In this document: positions 54,447-63,010 of the stretch, one piece after another
Numbering within the stretch: position 1 is the first letter of the stretch
Layout of the letters: each line of letters begins with the position of its first letter
DNA from: Rugalucina vietnamica
Taxonomy: Eukaryota > Mollusca > Bivalvia > Lucinida > Lucinidae
Direction: 5' to 3'
Length of the DNA: 64,000 nt
Assembly (NCBI GenBank): GCA_964017185.1
Contig: OZ024870.1
Coordinates: 26,435,621 to 26,499,620, forward strand
Translations under genes and position numbers: made by a program
Notes under the pieces: generated by a model
The model's input: only the letters and a program-made list of their open reading frames with translations
The model's database searches: none
Told to the model about the DNA's origin: nothing

Positions 54447-54689
54447 CTGAGAGCCACTTGATGAGAAAACCCATTTTCTGCCCATGTGAAAACAAAGACA
54501 AAGATCAGCTGTGCAGTAACTGCACAGATGATCAGCACCTTCATTTCTACCACATGGATAGTACAATCACTCTTCTACTAAAGACCAAAATGTGAAGCTT
54601 CTAGCTTTCTTCTACAACTGTACAGGTTGATTTGTGTCAGACCTGGTCCGAAATCGCGAAGACCGTTTTTCTCATGAAGCGGCTCACTG
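54447..54689 (+). mobile_element. F1 foldback MITE, copy 16
   Basis: GAGCCACTTGATGAGAAAAC and TTTTCTCATGAAGCGGCTCA. Arms GATCAGCTGTGCAG and CTGCACAGATGATC (one mismatch). Followed 20 bp later by copy 17 in the opposite orientation. Confidence 0.8.
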
Positions 54690-54710
54690 TAATGCCAGAC
54701 AGTCAGAATT

Positions 54711-54943
54711 GAGCCGCCTCGTGGGAAAACCAACAATGTGGTTTCCGAACAGGTCTGACACAAACCAACCTGTACAGTCACAGAAAAGAGCTAGAAGCTT
54801 GAAATTTTGGATTAAAGTAGAAGATGTACTATCCGAGTAGCGAAAACAAAGGCGCTGATCAGCTTCGCGGTTACTGAGAAGCTGATCTGCGTCTTTGTAT
54901 GCGCATATGCAGATTGTTGGTTTTCCCATGAGGCGGCTTCAAT
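54711..54943 (-). mobile_element. F1 foldback MITE, copy 17 (TTGGTTTTC subtype)
   Basis: TTGAGCCGCCTCGTGGGAAA and TTTTCCCATGAGGCGGCTT, with AACCAACAATGTGG / ATTGTTGGTTTTCCC. The palindrome has a mismatch (CTGAGAAGC). Confidence 0.82.
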
Positions 54944-55136
54944 ATTAAAGGTTCTGTGTGGGTGGGATAACATATAAACATTATAAAGTCAGGGAAAATT
55001 TACTGGCAGAGCTGTACCAGCTTCATGGAAATATTTAGAGGGGGGTTCAAGAGATCCCCCTTGAACCCTGCTTAATTGAGTCCCTTGAACCCCTTTTTGT
55101 GATCAAATTATTGAATTTTCATGAGGAAATTAAAGA

Positions 55137-55375
55137 AAGGAGGACCAATGGTCCTGTAAGTGCTCGCCTGAGATCTGGTATCTTCCCAAGGAGACTCCAC
55201 ATTAAGTTTGACTTTGATTGGTAAAGCGGTTGAGAGAAGAGCTTTGAAAACGAAAGTGCACTGAATGGACGGAAGACGATGACGGACGCCAGAGGGTGCT
55301 TATACTATAAACCCACTTGCTGAGCGTAACAAAGGGAATGGTTCAGTAAGTGAGCTTAATGGCTCAGGAGAGCTA
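55137..55375 (+). mobile_element. Short CTCACCTGAG-type element lacking tandem units
   Basis: AGGAGGACCAATGGTCCTGT and GCTCGCCTGAGATCTGG at the left, ACGATGACGGACGCC and GGCTCAGGAGAGCTATTAAG at the right, with only about 240 bp in total. Both ends are present but the ~455-bp units are gone. Confidence 0.72.
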
Positions 55376-55675
55376 TTAAGATATGTAACAATATTAAGAA
55401 AATGAACACCCATAACCTCTTCTCCAGATATCCTGGATGAAATGCAATTTTAAATCATCGTCTTAATAAGTTATTCCTATACTACTGGCACTTAGTTAGA
55501 CCTAAGAGGAGTTGCCACGCCTCCCCCACACTCCCCTTCAATTTGACTGAAAAATTTAGAAAGGGACATTGTTAACAAATTTATCAAACAAATAGTCAAA
55601 TTTTGGGTACAGGGGAGACAAATCTTTAAGCAATACACCGCTTTGCCAGCAACCTTGAGAAAACTTTGGCATAAA
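55376..55675. other. Non-coding stretch
   Basis: No feature recognised. Confidence 0.4.
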
Positions 55676-55912
55676 TGAGCCGCATCATGACAAATCAGAT
55701 TTTTGCCTACGCAAAAACAAAAGGCACAGATCAGCTGTGCAGTTACTGCACAGCTGATCTGCGTCTTTGTTTTTGCTACACTTTGTGTACGATCTCTCCT
55801 CTTGTAAAATCCAAAATGTCAAGCTTCTAGCCTTTAGTTTCTGAGACTGTTTAGCCCGGTTTATGTCAGACCTGGTCAGAAACCCCGAAGACCGGTTTCC
55901 TTGCGTCACCGC
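55676..55912 (+). mobile_element. F1 foldback MITE, copy 18
   Basis: ATGAGCCGCATCATGACAAA start. Perfect alternative palindrome GATCAGCTGTGCAG-TTA-CTGCACAGCTGATC. Right arm CAGACCTGGTCAGAAACCCC. Right terminus eroded. Confidence 0.82.
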
Positions 55913-56319
55913 TAAAATACTTCTAAAAGCATAACAGTTGCAAAGTTCTGAGAAACAGTTAAAACCTGCTTTTAGATGAATTATACTGTGTACCCTTTAC
56001 ATCTAGCAAAGCAAGTTTTTATGATGTTTAGTTAATATTGTGTTTATTGCTCAGTGATTTATGTGCAGCTATAAACTTCCCAACCAAGAGCAGATGAAGG
56101 TGATAACTTGTTTCTAACTTTAATCAACACATGAAAACACTTTTTGGTGTTATAAAAATAGGGGAACAGCCTTGCAGTTTAAAATGCAGTGAAATTTACA
56201 AATCCAAAACTTTATTTATGTTCAAAAATTTCAAGTTTCAAACTGTTCCAAGTCCCTAGACACATTAAACCAAATGGCAAAACAAAATCTAATCAAAAGC
56301 TGAATTCAATTAAAACCGC
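55913..56319. other. AT-rich non-coding stretch
   Basis: Nothing recognised. Confidence 0.4.
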
Positions 56320-56789
56320 AACACACCAGTTATCCAGACTGAGTACAGCCGACACAGATGAAATCAAAACGTGGTTGTACGATGCAAACAACATGCCACA
56401 AATCAGAATGATTAGTGTGCCAAGTTGTTCCCAGACCCATTGATTTCATCTGTGATGATTGAATTCAGTTGTCTTGGTTGTCTCTCGATAACCAGTGTGT
56501 GCTATAATAATATCATTGCATGAGTTGTTGTCAGTCACTTTGGTTGTCTCTAGATATAAAGCTGTGTGTAACTATGATATTGTTATTGACTGAGTCGTTC
56601 TCGTTCATTTTGGATGTCTCTAGACAACTGGTGTGTCCCATATATCGCATTATACAAAGTTACTGAATAAGTTGTTCTCAGTCATAATAGTTGTCCCTGG
56701 ATAACCGATATTGACTGAATTGTACTCAGGTTTGTGTCTGGATAACAAGTGTATACTGGAATAAAATTAACAACAGTGCTGTTCAACAT

Positions 56790-56973
56790 TTGTGAGCCTT
56801 TGCATGACAATACCAACAATTTGGGTTCCGACCAGGTCCGACACAAACCGCCCTGTACAGTCACAGAAGCAGGCAAGAGAAGAGGAATGGTACTATCCGT
56901 GAAGCAAAAACAAAAGATCTGCGCCTTTGTTTTTGCCTAAGCATTTTGTTGGTTTTCTTATGCAGCGGCTCAT
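56790..56973 (-). mobile_element. F1 foldback MITE, copy 19, palindrome deleted
   Basis: TGAGCCTTTGCATGACAATA, CAATTTGGGTTCCGACCAGG and CAGGTCCGACACAAACCG present. The palindrome is reduced to AAAAGATCTGCGCCTTTG. Right end TTTTCTTATGCAGCGGCTCA. Confidence 0.75.
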
Positions 56974-56994
56974 TTTGTAGTCATATTGGTTGTA

Positions 56995-57181
56995 CACTTC
57001 AACCTCATTACAACACGCCTCATTATAATGCGGTTTTCATTATAACACGGCCATGTCAAGGCTCCCAAATTGATTATTTTGCTATATGTCTATAGTAAGT
57101 AACCTCATTATAACACGGTTCACTTATAACACGGTCTGCTTCTATGGACCCCAAGAATAGCGTTATAATGAGGTTGTACTG
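56995..57181. mobile_element. pogo/Tigger-like MITE
   Basis: Left CACTTCAACCTCATTACAAC, right GTTATAATGAGGTTGTACTG: inverted ends flanked by TA (56993-56994 and 57182-57183). CATTATAACACGG recurs inside. The CAGTACAACCTC-type terminus resembles pogo/Tigger-group transposons; that assignment is by memory. Confidence 0.7.
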
Positions 57182-57534
57182 TATGTGAATAACCAGTGCA
57201 TACTGTAATATTATTAACCAAGTTTTTCTATCTTGTGATACTGAGTCGAATCAATTTCTGATCATCACCTCAGGTAGTTGTTCTCAATTGATCATTGTTT
57301 CTGGTTAGCCAGTGTGCATTGTAATATCAGTAGCTGAGTTATTCTCGGTAGCACTTGTTGTCTCTGAATAACCAGTGTGTAATACAGTAATTGACTGAGT
57401 TGTTCTAAACTTTGGATAACTGGTGAATAAATACTTCAATAACATTATTGACCAAGTTGTTCTCAGTCACGTTGGTTGTCTCTGGATAACCAGTGCTATA
57501 ATGATAACATTACTGCCTGTGACCAGATGCATGC

Positions 57535-57686
57535 AAACCATAAAGAGATGGCTTTGCTTTGAACTGAAGCCAGAATATGTTTCCTGGAACAATGCTACAG
57601 CATCATGTAAATCTTGGACTGGAGTTAAGCTATGGAGCATATTTCTCTCTCACAAAGTTAACTTATTACAACCTGAGCATGGATGA
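57535..57686 (+). CDS. Possible C-type-lectin-domain exon or fragment
   Basis: The plus frame reads ...RWLCFELKPE then YVSWNNATASCKSWTGVKLW and SIFLSHKVN before a stop at about 57684. SW-x2-A-x3-C ... G-x2-L-x2-I is the conserved N-terminal signature of C-type lectin domains (carbohydrate or ligand binding, extracellular); here one extra residue lies between the Cys and Gly. A possible acceptor (CTGCCTGTGACCAG) lies at about 57533, but no donor is clear and the WND/EPN half of the fold is absent. It may be a decayed exon or a chance match. A SINE follows at once. Confidence 0.28.
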
Positions 57687-57689
57687 GAC

Positions 57690-57905
57690 ACTTTGTTTGT
57701 ATTGTGGTTTAACATCCCAGTCAACAATTTTTCAGTCATACCGGGATGGAGCCACTGCTTCCTGTGTATTAAACAGTACTGTGGGCAGTGTGGGGAGTTA
57801 ATGTGTCTCGCTCAAGGACACAGCTCGGCAACCCTAGCTGGATCAAAAACCCAGGAGCTCGGGATTCAGAATCTGATGTTTTACCACCTATCCATCAAGG
57901 GCCTA
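57690..57905 (-). mobile_element. tRNA-derived SINE, copy 3
   Basis: Plus-strand view: TTTGTTTGTATTGTGGTTTA, ACATCCCAGTCAACAATTTT, GGATGGAGCCACTGCTTCCT and GGGAGTTAATGTGTCTCGCT, then a tRNA-like head with damaged B box (AAAACCCAGGAGC). Same family as 165-330 and 32895-33105. Confidence 0.68.
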
Positions 57906-58392
57906 GTAGTAAAACGAAAAGTGAAATCTATAAGAATGTTGCAAGTCAATTTAAATATAATTTATTTAACAATTAAGGCATTCACAGAGACCCTAGCGGT
58001 GACAACACATGGAGCTCCTATTGTGTATAAGATGACCTGACAGGGTGCTGTTATGTTCACCTCACAGCACACCCACCCCATTCTTATCACTCCAATCAGA
58101 ATGTCGACCAAGCTGGCATTGCCATGTTTGATTTGAGCATGCCCAAATGTCCATTGATTTTCTATGCTATCCCATGGCATCTACTAGTGATATCAACAAG
58201 GATAGCTTTTAAAAAGCTAGGAGCGGCTCGTTTAGCATTTTGTATTATGACCACACCATTTTCGAAATCTCTTCATTTTTTAAACAAATAAACTTGTATG
58301 CTAGTGGTTTCTGAGAAAACAAATTTCTTATTTTGATGTGCATGAGCTCAAGATTACTCTCACACTGATCTCATGAGAATTAGTCGTAAAGT

Positions 58393-58393
<1 letters not shown>

Positions 58394-58464
<71 letters not shown>
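58394..58464. repeat. (GT)n(GA)n microsatellite
   Basis: About 15 GT followed by about 20 GA dinucleotides, within the 982-bp segment. Expected to vary in length between individuals. Confidence 0.95.
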
Positions 58465-58466
<2 letters not shown>

Positions 58467-59057
58467 CCGTTACACTTTTATAGGCTAGAAACGGCTCTGT
58501 GTGCATAAACATAATGGACAAGTGGGATAAAAAATATGTTGATTTCCGACCCACACTAATCAGTCATTAAGTAGGCATAAGCCACAGTACTGCTTGCAAT
58601 GAAGAAATAGCTATAGAAATTAGAGGTGTTTCGGAGGCGAACAGACACGGTCCAATGTATGGAAGTCGTGTACATGGTTTACTTGGTGTGAATTGTGTCA
58701 GTGAAAGTGGGGTCCCTTTGATCACGGTGCGAGACCTTCTGTTTGCGGTTTGCCAGATGGTTTTTCTTGTGGACCTCCCGTTCTTATATGAGCTGAAATT
58801 ATCTTAAAAGGGACATCAAATTGAATTAAAAAGAAAAAAAAGGCCGAGTGGACTTGGTAAGACCGAAAAGTAAAAAGGCAGAGATGACCTGTTTCCTGGA
58901 TTTCCTGTTCGGTAATTAGTCGACCCTTACTGCCCCGATATCAGCATACGCAAAATGGTCTACATCCGAACTTTGCTTAAAAGAAAAATGATGATTGGCT
59001 GGATTTCATTAAACCAATCACTGCTAACGTTTAAAACATCACATGTTTTCGGCTTAC

Positions 59058-59102
59058 CGGATGACTAATTAGTGTAGATCGGAAACCAACCTGTGTAGGC
59101 AT
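59058..59102 (-). CDS. Candidate first coding exon of a host gene
   Basis: Minus strand: ATG in the context TCCGCATGCC opens a 15-codon frame (MPTQVGFRSTLISHP) ending at a strong donor GTAAGCCG. It ends on a codon boundary, as the candidate exon at 53507-53549 requires, and that in turn fits 49727-49782, giving 48 codons across three exons. Upstream sequence is richer in CpG than most of the window and holds a perfect palindrome (59154-59177), compatible with a promoter. The exon lies in the segment missing from the second copy of the local tandem duplication. No homologue recognised. Confidence 0.48.
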
Positions 59103-59180
59103 GCGGAGTGTTCGGTATTTTTCGTAGGTTCCCAGCCAAAATCCTATCGTATATTCGGCTCGTCGAGACGAGCCGAAATT
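59103..59180 (-). promoter_or_regulatory. Putative 5' leader/promoter segment with palindrome
   Basis: TTCGGCTCGTC-GA-GACGAGCCGAA (59154-59177) is a perfect inverted repeat just upstream of the proposed start codon. No TATA box is evident in the short leader. It could also be a transposon end at the edge of the 982-bp segment. Confidence 0.25.
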
Positions 59181-59289
59181 ATGCGTTGTTGAAATGATGA
59201 TTGTGCCCGCACTGTGCTCACCACATTCTACACTTTTCTTGAATGCTGTGGGAACAGTGGGACCCTTGTGACAACACCACTATGGTGTG

Positions 59290-59695
59290 ACAGGGTTTGA
59301 TAATCAGCAGTTTGTCTTTGAAAGTTGTCTTGGGACTTTTGCTTTTTGGTGTGGCAGGGGGTTGATAATCAGCAGTTTGTCTTTGAAAGTTGTCTTGGGA
59401 CTTTTGCTTTTTGGTGTGGCAGGGGTTTGATCTTTGAAAGTTGTCTTGGGACTTTTGCTTTTTGGTGTGGCAAGGGTTTGATAATCAGCAGTTTGTCTTT
59501 GAAAGTTGTCTTGGGACTTTTGCTTTTTGGTGTTAAGCAGGGGTTTGATAATCAGCAGTTTGTCCTTGAAAGTTGTCTTGGGACTTTTGCTTTTTGGTGT
59601 GGCAGGGGTTTGATAATCAGCAGTTTGTTTATCAGCAGTTTGTCCTTGAAAGTTGTCTTGGGACTTCTGTTTTTTGGTGTGGCACAGGTTTGATA
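59290..59695. repeat. 65-bp tandem array, first copy
   Basis: About six units with cores GTTTGATAATCAGCAGTTTG and TTGTCTTGGGACTTTTGC, some shortened. Frames such as SWDFCFLVWQG are repeat artefacts. Confidence 0.92.
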
Positions 59696-60257
59696 ATCAA
59701 ACTTGGCAACAAATTCACAACTAATTTGCACATCTTTTTGCAAATTCTCTATTATATTAGCTCACTATAATATTAGCGAAAGTTACGTTTTGATGATTAT
59801 ATTTTTGAACTGACAGAAGCTAAGCCCAACTCCAATACCTAAGCCTCCACTCCACTGCCAGATTCCACCTCATGTTTCAGAGAAAGCCATGTTCTGTAGA
59901 TCAATAATTCTTAAATGTCAGAGAACATGAAAAACAGCGGTGACAACACATGGAGCTCCTATTGCATATAAGATGACCTGACAGAGTGCTGTTATGTTCA
60001 CCTCACAGCAAACCCACCCCATTCTTAATTGCCCTCCAATCAGAATGTCGACCAAGCTGGCATTGCCATGTTTGATTTGAGCATGCCCAAATGTCCATTG
60101 ATTTTCTATGCTATCCCATGGCATCTGCTAGTGATATCAATTATGCGTTGTTGAAATGATGATTGTGCCCGCACTGTGCTCACCACATTCTACACTTTTC
60201 TTGAATGCTGTGGGAACAGTGGGATCCTTGTGACAACACCGCTATGGTGTGACGGGG

Positions 60258-60790
60258 TTTGATAATCAGCAGTTTGTCTTTGAAAGTTGTCTTGGTACTT
60301 TTGCTTTTTGGTGTGGCAGGGGTTTGATAATCAGCAATTTGTCTTTGAAAGTTGTCTTGGGACTTTTGCTTTTTGGTGTGGCAGGGGTTTGATAATCAGC
60401 ACTTTGTCTTTGAAAGTTGTCTTGGGACTTTTGCTTTTTGGTGTGGCAGGGGTTTGATAATCAGCAGTTTGTCTTTGAAAGTTGTCTTGGGACTTTTGCT
60501 TTTTGGTGCTAAGCAGGGGTTTGATAATCAGCAGTTTGTCCTTGAAAGTTGTCTTGGGACTTTTGCTTTTTGGTGTGGCAGGGGTTTGATAATCAGCAGT
60601 TTGTCTTTGAAAGTTGTCTTGGGACTTTTGCTTTTTGGTGTGGTAAGGGTTTGATAATCAATGGTTTGTCCTTGAAAGTTGTCTTGGGACTTTTGCTTTT
60701 TGGTGTGGCAGGGGTTTGATAATCAGCAGTTTGTCCTTGAAAGTTGTCTTGGGACTTTTGTTTTTTGGTGTGGCACAGGTTTGATAATCA
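60258..60790. repeat. 65-bp tandem array, second copy
   Basis: About eight units of the same 65-bp repeat in the duplicate segment. Unit number differs from the first array, so the arrays changed after duplication. Confidence 0.92.
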
Positions 60791-61016
60791 AACTTGGCAA
60801 CAAATTCACAACTAATTTGCACATCTTTTTTTGCAAATTCTCTATTATATTAGCTCACTATAATATTAGCGAAAGTTACGTTTTGATGATTATACTTTTG
60901 AACTGACAGAAGCTAAGCCCAACTCCAATACCACTGCCAGATTCCACCTCATGTTTCAGAGAAAGCCATGTTCTGTAGATCAATAATTCTTAAATGTCAG
61001 AGAACATGAAAAACAG

Positions 61017-61662
61017 TTGTTAAGGTTTCAATGCAATTAAAGCATGATCAAACAGTCATGGCATCAGGTAAACTATGCCAATGGTTATTGTATTTAAATG
61101 AGGTCAGGCCGTAGATTTACAAGCAGTCTGATCTGTTCAGCAACCAGCAGTTTCTACTATCATTAGTTTCTCAGAGTGATTTGTGCAGTAGGGTCAGCTT
61201 GCCTGTTCAGAAACAGTCAAAAGCCAGGATTTCTGAGGCTCAGACATATAGGAAGAGTTAATATTTCAAATATCCCACATTAAAATGAACCTCACCTATT
61301 TAGCTGGAGCTCGTTACACCTAGTATTGACAACTTTGGCATCGCCTGTATTCTTTTTACTGTTTCAGCTTCATTTGACCATTGACCTAATTACAAGACAT
61401 GACTTTAGCGTACTGACTTGTCATGTTCAGAAAGAGACAAAAGCCAGGATTTCTGCAGCTCAAAGACATATAGAAAGAGTTCATATTTCAAATGTCCCAC
61501 ATTAAAATGAACCCAGTGATGACATTAAATTCATGTGGGATCCAGAAAATTTTCTCATTTTCTCATGACTTTAGCGTACTGACTTATGTTTTTAATCATA
61601 GGAATATCACACATTCTGTGCAATCTGAGAATTGGTACGATTCTACAGTGTGTTTCCTTGTG
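61017..61662. repeat. Direct repeats of ~85 and ~25 bp
   Basis: AAAGCCAGGATTTCTG ... TCCCACATTAAAATGAACC occurs at about 61218 and 61440. CATGACTTTAGCGTACTGAC occurs at 61399 and 61565. Between them TATTCTTTTTACTGTTTCAG is a good plus-strand acceptor followed by 45 open codons, but these lie inside the direct repeat, so I do not call an exon. Confidence 0.65.
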
Positions 61663-62355
61663 TCTGATAATGGTTTTTCGTAGTTATATACAACTGTTTA
61701 AATGAAGATGAAATATTATCTCATCACATTTGAGCATTTTAATAGCTTGTTGCAAAATGTGCAACAAAAAATTTTGAAAACGGATGACAAGCTTAATTTT
61801 TCAAATAGGGATTTTCTGTACAAAAATATCAAAATCATTATAAAATGACACGAAATAACATGCATGAGATCACATGAGCCGCGATGCCAGAAAAATGGTT
61901 TGGGTTTCCAACTAGGTCTGACACAAACTGGCCTGTGCAGCTACAGAAGATGGCTAGAAGCTTGAAAATTCGGATTTAGGAAGAAGAGGAATTGTATTAT
62001 CTGTGTAGCAAAAACAAAGGTGCTGATCAGCTTCGCAGTTACTGCAAAGCTGATCTGCGCCTTTGTTTTATTACGCAAAAATTCGGTTTTCTCATGATGT
62101 GGCTCAAATTTTCAAGATCAAGTAAAAATTTTCGAAAAGTTTGAAAGTTCATGATCTTCGATTACCTCCCTTGCCAATACAAAATCCCTTATCAAAATTC
62201 ATATTGGCCATAAAAGCTTTTATCCTCTGCTGACCAATTTCCAAAATATTTGCAGGTTCTATTAGGACAAACTAAGATCAAGATTCTGACATGAAAACTA
62301 TTTTCCTATCAGCCTCCACATGAAATTCAAAATTCTCTGCGAAAAAACATAAGAG
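61663..62355. mobile_element. ~450-bp TIR element, copy 2, interrupted by F1
   Basis: Same order of words as 36136-36584 (TCTGATAATGGTTTTTCG start, CTCTGCGAAAAAACAT end), with the F1 MITE inserted at about 61873. Comparing the two copies defines the insertion site. Confidence 0.75.
61874..62106 (-). mobile_element. F1 foldback MITE, copy 20
   Basis: ATGAGCCGCGATGCCAGAAA and TTTTCTCATGATGTGGCTCA. Arms GATCAGCTTCGCAG and CTGCAAAGCTGATC (one mismatch). Inserted in the element at 61663-62355. Confidence 0.85.
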
Positions 62356-62690
62356 GCAAGGTTTTAAATGCCAGTGGAATGGTTAAATGCACAGACATCA
62401 AAACTTTGATGCAAAAGGCGAGAAGTGCAACGAGTTCTTAAGCGAGACTATCATTTAATTAGTGTCTCAAATTTACTTTAATACAGGAAATGTCATGCAA
62501 AAGTCCTGTAACATTTGTGTGTGTGTTGGGGGATGGGGGGGGGGGTAAATAATAGAATAATGGGATTTTCCTGAAAGCCTACAGACTCACTGAAGCTTGA
62601 ATATTTCAGCAAATTATGACAGTGTGAGATTTAAACTTGACTGCAAAGAAGTTAATGTTGGGGTTACCAATAGCAGCATAAGTACTGCCC
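62356..62690. other. Non-coding stretch with a G-run
   Basis: GGGGGATGGGGGGGGGG at about 62528. Nothing else recognised. Confidence 0.45.
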
Positions 62691-63010
62691 CAGTGAAAAT
62701 GCAATTGAAATTTCAGTGAAATTTTGATGAATTTCATCAAAATTTCACTGAAATCCCTATATTTTGGTAAATTTCACCAAAATGGCCAAAATTTGATAAA
62801 ATTTCAGTGAAATTTTATTGAAATTTCAATAAATTTCATTATTACAGAAATTTAATGAAATTTCAGTCAATTTCAATGAAATTTCAGTCTAGATATTTCA
62901 CTGAAATTTCAATGTTACAGCAATTTCAATGAAATTCCATTGAAACTTTTTTCAGCAGATAAATTACAGTGAAATTTCAATAAATTTTGATGTTATATAA
63001 ATTTCAGCAA
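62691..63010. repeat. Self-complementary AAATTTC/GAAATTT repeat
   Basis: Irregular repetition of TGAAATTTCA, itself a palindrome, spaced by CAATAA, GTT or ATC. The strand reads almost the same in both directions, so many overlapping cruciforms are possible. A shorter patch of the same word recurs at 63495-63545. Confidence 0.85.

Larger units (their letters stand above)
56320..57490. repeat. Degenerate GGATAACCAGTGTG repeat cluster
   Basis: ACACCAGTTATCCAGAC / GATAACCAGTGTGTGC with internal CAGATGAAATCAA / TTGATTTCATCTG forms a foldback (56320-56500) related to 28560-29025. Beyond it TTGGTTGTCTCTGGATAACC and GAGTTGTTCTCAGTCA recur every ~65-75 bp to 57490, interrupted by an F1 MITE and a TA-flanked MITE. 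Confidence 0.65.
57995..61016. repeat. Large tandem duplication, one copy split by a 982-bp unique segment
   Basis: Copy 1 is 57995-58196 plus 59179-59935; copy 2 is 59936-61016. The junction in copy 2 (TGATATCAATTATGCGTTG) is continuous, whereas in copy 1 TATCAA and TTATGCG are separated by 58197-59178. Similarity is high by eye, so the duplication is young. Both copies contain a 65-bp repeat array and AATATTAGCGAAAGTTACGT. The extra 982 bp holds the proposed first exon. Confidence 0.85.

Noticed and set aside
59325-60906. Repetitive frames reading SWDFCFLVWQG
   Set aside because: Products of the 65-bp tandem repeat in a duplicated segment.
61296-61344. Minus-strand 49-nt segment with donor GTGAGGTTC and frame DAKVVNTRCNELQLN
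   Set aside because: The acceptor side lacks a pyrimidine tract, the segment lies between direct repeats, and its phase and position are inconsistent with the proposed first exon at 59058-59102.
61359-61500. Plus-strand exon after TATTCTTTTTACTGTTTCAG
   Set aside because: The open frame lies in a locally duplicated block whose other copy is not open.
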